This document shows positions 1-5,797 of a stretch of DNA of 10,294 bases, piece after piece; position 1 is the stretch's first letter; every line of letters begins with the position of its first letter. The position numbers and the translations under genes are program-made. The DNA comes from an uncultured Acetatifactor sp. (GTDB lineage Bacteria > Bacillota > Clostridia > Lachnospirales > Lachnospiraceae). The DNA is taken from contig CAJUFB010000126.1 of assembly GCA_910585805.1 (NCBI GenBank), positions 1 through 10,294 of the forward strand. The letters run 5' to 3'. The notes under the pieces were generated by a model, which was given only the letters and a program-made list of their open reading frames with translations, searched no databases and had not been told where the DNA came from.

Positions 1-93
1 AATTTATACTAAACTACGTTAACTACATACGGCACCGCATTGTATACAGGTATTCAGGAGGAAGCGAATAAAGGTATTATTCACCCCTTTTTG

Positions 94-121
94 TTGAATT
101 TGATATTTATAGCAATAAAGT
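94..121 (+). promoter_or_regulatory. Possible sigma-A-type promoter upstream of oppA
   Basis: A TTGAAT hexamer (94-99) and a TAAAGT hexamer (116-121) lie 16 bases apart, each matching 4 of 6 consensus positions, about 43 bases before the oppA start. The surrounding bases are AT-rich. Other weak combinations exist, including a TATACT at 5-10 whose -35 element would be outside the window, so this assignment is tentative. The rest of 1-163 shows no convincing gene. An AGGAGG at 57-62 is not followed by a start codon at a useful distance. Confidence 0.25.
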
Positions 122-163
122 GTGAAAGTATGTGTGGCAGAATCTATTGAGAGGAGAAAGATT

Positions 164-2803
164 ATGAAAAAGAAAGTTATCAGCATACTGCTTGCTTCAG
201 CTATGGTCCTTTCTATGGCGGCATGCGGCGGAGATGAACCTTCGAACAGCAGCGACAGTGTTGAAAACAGCGGCAGCGACTCCGCATCTGCCGAGAGCGA
301 CAGCGGCTCCGGAGAGGGAGAGGGCGAGAGCGAAGATGCTGCAGCTGCGGATTCATCTATTACTTACCGCAGTTATACCAACGTTATGCCCAGTAACTGG
401 AATGAGTTGACTTATGAGGATAATAACGATACTCAGATTATGGATTATCTGAAATCCAACTTTTTTGAGTACGATTTCAAGTTTGAGGACGGAAAGAAGT
501 TCAACGACGACGGCACCATCAATGCGGAGGGAATTATTCCCGGCGAGTTTGAAGTCGTTTATTCCGCGGCCACAAAGCTGGAGGATGTAACTTCGGAGGT
601 AGATGCCAAGTGGGGCTATACCGATGAGCAGAAAGAATCGGGAAGCTATGCGTGGAAGATTACACTCAGAGACGATCTGAAGTGGGATGACGGCACGCCG
701 ATTGACGCTGACAGTTTTGTATACACCATGCAGCAGCAGCTGGATCCTTTGTTCCAGAATATGCGTGCTGCTTCCTATTACAACAACATCATGGTGAAGG
801 GCGCCCGGGATTATGTGTATCAGGGCCAGACCGTATGGAACGACAACGGAGCTACCGGTGAGCCTGCGCTTACCATGGATGATTTTGTAAAGGGCGAGGA
901 CGGCGTCTATACACATCCGGACGGAACAGCCATCATGTTTACGCTGAAAGATGCCCTTAACCAGTGCAGCGGCGGCAGTGTGACGGATTATGCCGATTAT
1001 ATGGATCCGGACGCGTTTGCATCCCTTCAGGAGCTTGCGGATGAAAACGGCCGTGTACAGGTTACGGATGACACCGTTGCCCTTGTCACTACACTGATCG
1101 ATACGGATGACTGGGGTCACGAGCCTGCGGAGAATGTTCCTCTCTATATAGTCTGCGAGACGACCTATGGAGAGAAATCCTTCGAAGATGTGGGGTATTA
1201 CGCAGCCAGCCAGTATGAACTGGTGGTATGTCTGGACGCTCCCATCAAGTGCCTGAAGGATGATGGCACCCTTTCCTACGAAGCCGCTTACAGCTTCCAG
1301 AGCATGCCCCTTGTAAAAGAGGATATCTATGATTCCTGCAAGAAGGAGCCTCAGGCGGGCGCTACCCTCTGGACCACCAATTACAATACATCCCTGGAAA
1401 CCAGTGCCAGCTGGGGACCTTACAAGGTAAGCTCCTTCCAGGCAGGCAAGTCCTATGAACTGGCCAAGAATGAGAACTGGTACGGTTATGGTATGGAGGA
1501 ATACAAGGATCAGTATCTGATCGACAAGATTTTTGTCGAGCAGGTGTCAGGGGTGGCTACACAGTGGATCAAGTTCCTGGGCGGCGAGATCGACGACATC
1601 GGCCTGGATGTTGACCACAAGGAGGATTACCGTGACTCCAAATACACAAGGTTTGCTCCTGGTACTGGTACTTTCGGCACCATGCTTTATTCGAACCTTG
1701 ATGTGCTGAAGACTTCCGGCCGTAACAACGGAATCCTGGCCATTGAGGATTTCAGAAAGGCTATCTCCCTGTACCTTGACAGAGATGATTTCAATGCGAC
1801 CGTGTTTACTTCCCATAGGCCCTGCTACGGTCTGCTGGGCCCGTCCTATTATCATGATGTGGAGAACGGCGGTGTGTACAGGTATACTCAGCAGGCTCAG
1901 GAAGGATTGCTCAGGGTTTACGGATTTACCCAGAATGATAACGGCACCTGGACCGACGGCACCAACACATATGCTACTTACGAGGACGCTTACGAGGTAA
2001 TGAACGGCATGAACCGGCCTCTTGCCAAGGAACTGGTTGAGGCTGCTTACAAAGAACTGACTGAAAATGCGGATAAGTACGGTTACGATCCGAATCAGAA
2101 GATTACGTTCCTGTATGGTACGTCAACAGATGACGAGAATACTCGCCGTGCATATGATTATTTTGTAAAATTCTTCAACGAATTGGTGGAAGGCACTTCA
2201 CTGGAGGGCAAGATTGACGTTCCGTTCGACGCTTCCTTCGGTGAAAACTGGAATTCGGATTTCAGGGCAGGCGCGTATGATATAGCTGCTTCCGTTGGTT
2301 ACAGCGGCGGTGCGTTTGATCCCTGCGGTTTCCTGCAGTGCTACATGGATCCTACGGCGGGCCTGATGTATGCCGTATGGTGGGATGTGGAATCCGAAAT
2401 GCTTACTTTTACGATGCCTGAGGGCGACTACGCCGGCGCAGGCCAGGAGTATACCATGTCTGTGTATAACTGGTACTGCTGTCTCAACGGCCTTGCGGAA
2501 TCCAGAGGATGCAAAGAGACATATAACTGGGGAGACAGCTTTGCTCCCGCTGACGTGAGACTGTTGCTGCTTGCCAAGCTGGAGGAGGTATGCCTCAGCA
2601 AATACTATGGCATTATGACCACATCCCAGTACAGTGCAACGGTTTACAGTGCGAAGTTTAACGAGATTACAGATGAGTACAATACCTTTATGGGCTTCGG
2701 CGGTATCCAGTACAGACGTCCTATATACAATGACGCGGAGTGGGCTGAGTTTGTCAAGTCCAACAACAATGACCTCAGCACCGAATATAAGAAAGTCGAG
2801 TAA
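164..2803 (+). CDS. oppA: Large peptide-binding lipoprotein of an Opp-type ABC importer (solute-binding family 5)
   Basis: This is the extracellular substrate-binding component, predicted to be lipid-anchored and to deliver peptides to OppBC. The start is ATG 164, with AGGAG at 152-156 seven bases before it; a GTG at 122 in the same frame has no such site and would bury the signal peptide. Residues 1-20 are a lipoprotein signal (KKK, hydrophobic core, then SMAA before Cys21). Residues 22-60 are a Ser/Gly/Glu-rich flexible linker. The family-5 hallmark is clear around residues 165-190 (WKITLRDDLKWDDGTPIDAD, then SFVYTM). At 879 residues it is far longer than the usual 520-600, with extra sequence both before and after the hallmark. 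It is the first gene of the operon and is separated from oppB by a hairpin-rich gap. Peptide specificity cannot be read from sequence. Binding-protein class is confident; the exact substrate is unknown. Confidence 0.93.
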   Translation: MKKKVISILLASAMVLSMAACGGDEPSNSSDSVENSGSDSASAESDSGSGEGEGESEDAAAADSSITYRSYTNVMPSNWNELTYEDNNDTQIMDYLKSNFFEYDFKFEDGKKFNDDGTINAEGIIPGEFEVVYSAATKLEDVTSEVDAKWGYTDEQKESGSYAWKITLRDDLKWDDGTPIDADSFVYTMQQQLDPLFQNMRAASYYNNIMVKGARDYVYQGQTVWNDNGATGEPALTMDDFVKGEDGVYTHPDGTAIMFTLKDALNQCSGGSVTDYADYMDPDAFASLQELADENGRVQVTDDTVALVTTLIDTDDWGHEPAENVPLYIVCETTYGEKSFEDVGYYAASQYELVVCLDAPIKCLKDDGTLSYEAAYSFQSMPLVKEDIYDSCKKEPQAGATLWTTNYNTSLETSASWGPYKVSSFQAGKSYELAKNENWYGYGMEEYKDQYLIDKIFVEQVSGVATQWIKFLGGEIDDIGLDVDHKEDYRDSKYTRFAPGTGTFGTMLYSNLDVLKTSGRNNGILAIEDFRKAISLYLDRDDFNATVFTSHRPCYGLLGPSYYHDVENGGVYRYTQQAQEGLLRVYGFTQNDNGTWTDGTNTYATYEDAYEVMNGMNRPLAKELVEAAYKELTENADKYGYDPNQKITFLYGTSTDDENTRRAYDYFVKFFNELVEGTSLEGKIDVPFDASFGENWNSDFRAGAYDIAASVGYSGGAFDPCGFLQCYMDPTAGLMYAVWWDVESEMLTFTMPEGDYAGAGQEYTMSVYNWYCCLNGLAESRGCKETYNWGDSFAPADVRLLLLAKLEEVCLSKYYGIMTTSQYSATVYSAKFNEITDEYNTFMGFGGIQYRRPIYNDAEWAEFVKSNNNDLSTEYKKVE

Positions 2804-2810
2804 ATGTTTG

Positions 2811-2825
2811 GGAATTGCCGGAAAA
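2811..2825 (+). repeat. Short copy of the dispersed GGAATTGCCGGAAAA word
   Basis: Fifteen bases immediately after the oppA stop are identical to the start of the downstream repeat copy at 10090-10104, and differ by one base from the copy at 2900-2914. The similarity does not extend further here. It overlaps the left arm of the first hairpin after oppA. Confidence 0.5.
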
Positions 2826-2845
2826 GGTATTTCCTTACTGCCGGC
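2817..2845 (+). other. Hairpin directly after oppA
   Basis: GCCGG (2817-2821) pairs with CCGGC (2841-2845), and inside it AAGG (2824-2827) pairs with CCTT (2833-2836) around a TATTT loop. No T-run follows, so it is more likely an mRNA 3'-end-stabilising structure than a terminator. Confidence 0.4.
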
Positions 2846-2862
2846 TGAACGAGATCGGAAAC

Positions 2863-2897
2863 GAGGCGGGCGGAGTTTTTTCGTCCGCCTCAAGTTT
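2863..2897 (+). terminator. GC-rich hairpin after oppA, weak or partial terminator
   Basis: GAGGCGG (2863-2869) pairs perfectly with CCGCCTC (2885-2891) around a 15-base loop. A second register pairs GGCGGA (2869-2874) with TCCGCC (2884-2889). Only a short T4 (2894-2897) follows, after CAAG-type sequence, so termination would be incomplete. Such a structure after a binding-protein gene fits partial read-through into the permease genes, or protection of the oppA message from 3' decay. Confidence 0.45.
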
Positions 2898-2898
2898 T

Positions 2899-2954
2899 AG
2901 GAATTGTCGGAAAATAACTGATACGACTTCTTTAGGAAAAAGCCCGGAAATACA
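2899..2954 (+). repeat. Dispersed 56-bp repeat, copy in the oppA-oppB gap
   Basis: These 56 bases align without gaps to 10089-10144, matching at 44 positions (79%). The first 20 bases differ at one position, and the last six are identical. Both copies lie in non-coding sequence, on the same strand. The identity of the element is not known to me. Confidence 0.65.
2902..2916 (+). promoter_or_regulatory. CodY-box-like sequence inside the repeat
   Basis: The 15 bases match the known CodY consensus AATTTTCWGAAAATT at 12 positions, failing at positions 5, 8 and 15. CodY is a known regulator of peptide-transport operons in low-GC Gram-positives. However, the site lies inside a dispersed repeat and mid-operon, and the other copies match less well (11/15 at 10092 and 10/15 at 2813), so it may be coincidence. 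Confidence 0.2.
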
Positions 2955-2965
2955 TGGAAAACAAT

Positions 2966-3071
2966 TTTATACTGCAGACCGCCAGGATTTACAGTGATGC
3001 CTCCGGGAAAATACCTGGCTGGCGGTCTGCAGTCGGGTTGTACTGCAAATTCAACCGGTGTGCAGTATAAA
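2966..3071 (+). promoter_or_regulatory. Candidate switching leader with mutually exclusive pairings
   Basis: Four segments share an ACTGCA/TGCAGT core. Segment 1 (2966-2985) pairs with segment 2 (3019-3033, 15 bp) or with segment 4 (3061-3071, 11 bp perfect). Segment 3 (3038-3047) pairs with segment 4 (3061-3070, 10 bp including one G-U) or with the end of segment 2 (3028-3033, 6 bp). So 1:2 plus 3:4 excludes 1:4 plus 2:3, as in attenuators. I do not see the conserved motifs of T-box or SAM riboswitches. Regulatory function is an inference. Confidence 0.35.
2971..3033 (+). repeat. Perfect 15-bp inverted repeat (long RNA hairpin)
   Basis: The arm ACTGCAGACCGCCAG (2971-2985) is the exact reverse complement of 3019-3033, with a 33-base loop. 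No T-run follows the right arm, so it is not a classical terminator by itself. It is the strongest secondary structure of the oppA-oppB gap and can compete with the alternative pairings described at 2966-3071. Confidence 0.8.
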
Positions 3072-3106
3072 TTCGTATCAGTTATTTGCAGACACTTCTT
3101 TACTTT

Positions 3107-3129
3107 GCAGGACGTCCGTCGCAGGACGT
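3107..3129 (+). repeat. Short direct repeat GCAGGACGT
   Basis: GCAGGACGT occurs at 3107-3115 and again at 3121-3129, separated by five bases. The first copy overlaps an 8-bp palindrome GGACGTCC (3110-3117). It could be a protein-binding site or chance. Confidence 0.4.
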
Positions 3130-3150
3130 GGATGCAAGCAGAATGTTGCC

Positions 3151-3180
3151 GCAGGCATAAAGCGGGCCTGCTCGCTTTTT
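3151..3180 (+). terminator. Terminator-like hairpin with an overlapping competitor, just before the oppB ribosome binding site
   Basis: AAAGCG (3159-3164) pairs with CGCTTT (3173-3178) around an 8-base loop, ending in T5 (3176-3180), the form of a short intrinsic terminator. An overlapping hairpin, GCAGGC (3151-3156) with GCCTGC (3166-3171), would use the same bases and exclude it. It lies 15 bases before the oppB Shine-Dalgarno. The stem is short, so only partial termination is expected. Confidence 0.4.
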
Positions 3181-3209
3181 ACCCATCAAAAAGATAGGAG
3201 CCATCGCCT

Positions 3210-4220
3210 ATGTACATGTTTAAGTATGTAATGAAAAGGCTTGGACTGATGATTATGACCTTTTCTGTCATCATGTTCATGTGTTTTGTTTTGATTAAGC
3301 TTTTGCCGATTACTGTCACGGTTCAGATGGGACAGGATGCGAATGTTATTATCCACCAGCTGGAGGGGCGGGGATATATTCAGAATGCAGTCATGGACCC
3401 TGCTACACAGACTTGGAGTTATGATCGTGTGCCGATAATGACCCAGCTTGGCATTTACCTGAAGAAGATTTTTGTGAACGGCGATTTCGGGATCGGAGTG
3501 AATATCCCTTCCTATCGCGGACGCCCGGTTTTGGGCGTGTTTCTGGAAAAAATTCCGCCCACTGTCTTAATCAATGTCTACGCAACGCTGATTGGCGTTC
3601 CAATCGGACTGGGGCTTGGGATTCTGGCCGCGCTGAAAAAGAACAAGTGGCAGGATCAGCTGATTAATATTATAATTATCCTTTTGATATCAATGCCCTC
3701 TATCGTTATGGGGCTTATTATACAGTATTTTCTGTGTTTCAGGGCCGGATGGTTCCCTACTACCATGAATTCCGGTTATGAATACTTTACCTGGAGCATG
3801 TTCCGCTCCATGATGCCTCCTGTACTGTCGCTGTGTCTGGGCTCGGTGGCAGGATATGCCCGGTTTACGCGTGCGGAGCTTTCCGAGGTCCTGACCAACG
3901 AGTTCATGCTTCTGGCCCGCACCAAAGGTCTGACCCGCGGACAGGCTACGCTTCGTCATGCCATGCGTAATTCCATGGTGGTTATATTTCCGTCTATTCT
4001 GAGCGAATTTATAGGAGTGCTCTCGGGTTCACTGATTATTGAGAGCATGTTCTCGGTTCCGGGAGTGGGGCGGCTGTATCTGGATTCGATAAACTCTCTG
4101 GACTATGATTTCTTTATGATGCTCTCGGGTTTTTACTGCCTTGTGGCGCTTCTGGGCGGTATTGTAATCGATATCAGTTATGGATTCATTGATCCCAGGA
4201 TCAGAATGGGGGCGAAGTGA
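3210..4220 (+). CDS. oppB: Peptide ABC transporter permease, OppB-type
   Basis: One of the two membrane channel subunits of the importer. The 336-residue length is close to the family norm. Start ATG 3210 has AGGAG at 3196-3200, nine bases upstream; the ATG two codons later is too far from it. The first helix is at about residues 11-32, followed by an outer loop to about 95, then five more hydrophobic segments. The cytoplasmic EAA coupling motif, which contacts the ATPases, is at about 226-255 (EVLTNEFMLLARTKGLTRGQ with the conserved ARxKG form at 236-240, then RHAMRN). Unlike OppC, OppD and OppF it carries no large insertion. The stop is followed after one base by the oppC start, so the two are translationally linked. 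Its class is clear; the peptide specificity is not readable. Confidence 0.93.
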   Translation: MYMFKYVMKRLGLMIMTFSVIMFMCFVLIKLLPITVTVQMGQDANVIIHQLEGRGYIQNAVMDPATQTWSYDRVPIMTQLGIYLKKIFVNGDFGIGVNIPSYRGRPVLGVFLEKIPPTVLINVYATLIGVPIGLGLGILAALKKNKWQDQLINIIIILLISMPSIVMGLIIQYFLCFRAGWFPTTMNSGYEYFTWSMFRSMMPPVLSLCLGSVAGYARFTRAELSEVLTNEFMLLARTKGLTRGQATLRHAMRNSMVVIFPSILSEFIGVLSGSLIIESMFSVPGVGRLYLDSINSLDYDFFMMLSGFYCLVALLGGIVIDISYGFIDPRIRMGAK

Positions 4221-4221
4221 T

Positions 4222-5796
4222 ATGGAAAAAACGAATATGTATGATGGGATTCCCCTGGAGAAATTTGAATTTGCGCAGACGGAGGATTTGACCCACGATA
4301 AAAAGCCGGAGACTCAGCCGGTGGGTTATCTGAAGGATGCCATGCGCCGCTTTGCCAAAAACAAAGGCGCCATCGTCGCCGCGGTCATCATTGTCCTTAT
4401 GCTGCTTTTTGCCATTATTGTGCCATTCTGTACACAGTATACTGTTGCGTATTTTGATACCTATTATGCGTACACACAGCCGAAATGCAAGCTTTTTGAG
4501 AATACTTCTTTCTGGGATGGCTGCAGGGAAATGGAGACGAATCAGAAAACATTTACCTATTATTACGCAATGGGGCAGGAGACGGGGCATAATGCCGTGA
4601 AAAATCAGGAGTACACGATGACGGAGGACGGAGTGTACCGTTATCGACTGGACACCTATCAAATGAACGGCGTAGTGTACAAAAATCTTTCTCTTGAGGA
4701 ATATCAGGCTCTGCAGGAGTACCAGATTGAAACCGGTATCCAGGTGATTTATCCCATGGTGGCCAAGAGGGATCGTCCTACGGCCGCCGACTATGAGCAG
4801 GACGGAAATATTTATTATGAAACCGAAGAAAAAGCGGGAAAGACACAGATTAAGTACGACAGTGAAGGGAATATCATTCCGGTATATTCCTCTTATCCTG
4901 CCAGCATTATGGAGAACGGAGTGGGGTTGGATCAGTATAACTCAATTCGGGTGGAAGGCAGCGATGGCTTTCAGAAGGATGGCGAGACCTGTTATTACAA
5001 CTATGCGCTTGTGACGCCCAGCGGGGTGCAGGTACGAGTTAATTATTACGAGTACTATACCTATTATCACAGCAGAGTGGCGATGGACGGAATCGGCAAT
5101 CCCAGTTTCCTTTTCGGGACCACCGGCTCCGGCAAGGATATCCTTACATGTCTTTCCTCGGGTGCGCGGTTTTCCTTTATCTTTGCCATTGTGGTGGCAG
5201 TGTGCAATCTGATCGTGGGCGCTATCTATGGTTCCATTGCGGGATATTACGGCGGCCGCATCGATTTGGTCATGGAGCGTATCACGGATATCCTGAGTGC
5301 GATTCCGACCATGGTTGTCATTACGTTGTTAAAACTCCACATGGGAGGTTCCAGTCAGGCGCTGGTGTTGTTTATCGCATTCTTTCTCACCGGATGGATC
5401 GGCATGGGACACCGGACAAGGATGCAGTTCTATCGTTTCAAGAATCAGGAATATGTGCTTTCCGCACGTACTCTCGGGGCTTCCGACAGACGGCTGATGT
5501 TCAAACACATCTTCCCCAATGCCATCGGTACGCTGGTTACCGCTTTTGCATTGGTTATTCCGTCCATGATTTATTCCGAGACCAGCTTCTCATATCTCGG
5601 AATCATCAATCTGGCCACGGGAAATATTACCAGTGTGGGTACTCTGATAGCGGCGGGACAGGCTTCCCTGGCTACGGCTCCTTTTGTGGCCATGTTCCCC
5701 TCGGTATTTCTGGCGCTGCTGATGCTTTCTTTCAATTTGTTTGGCAACGGGCTGAGAGATGCGTTTAATCCAAGTTTACGTGGTTCGGAGGGCTGA
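4222..5796 (+). CDS. oppC: Peptide ABC transporter permease, OppC-type, with a large outer insertion
   Basis: Second channel subunit. The start is ATG 4222, one base after the oppB stop, with a weak GGGGG (4208-4212) as ribosome binding site; a longer in-frame start at 4180 would lie inside oppB. A cytoplasmic N-terminus (1-47) leads to helix 1 (about 48-70). Then comes a region of about 225 residues (71-295) on the outer face that is very rich in Tyr, Glu, Asp and Thr; ordinary OppC has only some 40-50 residues there. The usual GTDxxGRD motif is altered to GTTGSGKD at about residue 300. Four or five further helices follow, and the EAA coupling motif includes ARTLG at 415-419. Total 524 residues against about 300 normally. 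The insertion may form a docking surface for the oversized binding protein, which is inference. I do not recognise its fold. Confidence 0.92.
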   Translation: MEKTNMYDGIPLEKFEFAQTEDLTHDKKPETQPVGYLKDAMRRFAKNKGAIVAAVIIVLMLLFAIIVPFCTQYTVAYFDTYYAYTQPKCKLFENTSFWDGCREMETNQKTFTYYYAMGQETGHNAVKNQEYTMTEDGVYRYRLDTYQMNGVVYKNLSLEEYQALQEYQIETGIQVIYPMVAKRDRPTAADYEQDGNIYYETEEKAGKTQIKYDSEGNIIPVYSSYPASIMENGVGLDQYNSIRVEGSDGFQKDGETCYYNYALVTPSGVQVRVNYYEYYTYYHSRVAMDGIGNPSFLFGTTGSGKDILTCLSSGARFSFIFAIVVAVCNLIVGAIYGSIAGYYGGRIDLVMERITDILSAIPTMVVITLLKLHMGGSSQALVLFIAFFLTGWIGMGHRTRMQFYRFKNQEYVLSARTLGASDRRLMFKHIFPNAIGTLVTAFALVIPSMIYSETSFSYLGIINLATGNITSVGTLIAAGQASLATAPFVAMFPSVFLALLMLSFNLFGNGLRDAFNPSLRGSEG

Positions 5797-5797
5797 T

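Larger units (their letters stand above)
2804..3209 (+). other. oppA-oppB intergenic region, hairpin-rich, no gene
   Basis: This 406-base gap contains no credible coding sequence. The short open frames crossing it lack ribosome binding sites and run through inverted repeats. It holds two hairpins just after the oppA stop, a dispersed repeat copy, a 15-bp perfect inverted repeat, two alternative pairing partners, a short direct repeat, and a terminator-like hairpin before oppB. It probably belongs to the operon transcript and may lower expression of oppBCDF relative to oppA, which is an inference from position and structure. Confidence 0.7.

Noticed and set aside
57..75. AGGAGG in the oppA leader as a start signal for a small gene
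   Set aside because: No ATG, GTG or TTG lies at a proper distance after it, and no coding frame follows.
353..1120. Long minus-strand open frame of 255 codons opposite oppA
   Set aside because: It lies wholly opposite a clearly coding gene, has no recognisable protein features, and is explained by codon bias of oppA.
2994..3197. Open frame of 67 codons in the oppA-oppB gap
   Set aside because: It crosses the inverted repeats and the terminator-like hairpin, has no ribosome binding site, and its product is not recognisable.
5116..5142. Walker A-like GTTGSGKD in OppC
   Set aside because: It sits where permeases of this family carry GTDxxGRD, and no other ATPase motif is present, so it is a degenerate permease motif.
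5148..5768. Plus-strand open frame of 206 codons inside oppC
   Set aside because: It overlaps the helices and EAA motif of OppC in another frame; its His/Arg/Gly-rich product looks like a frame artefact.
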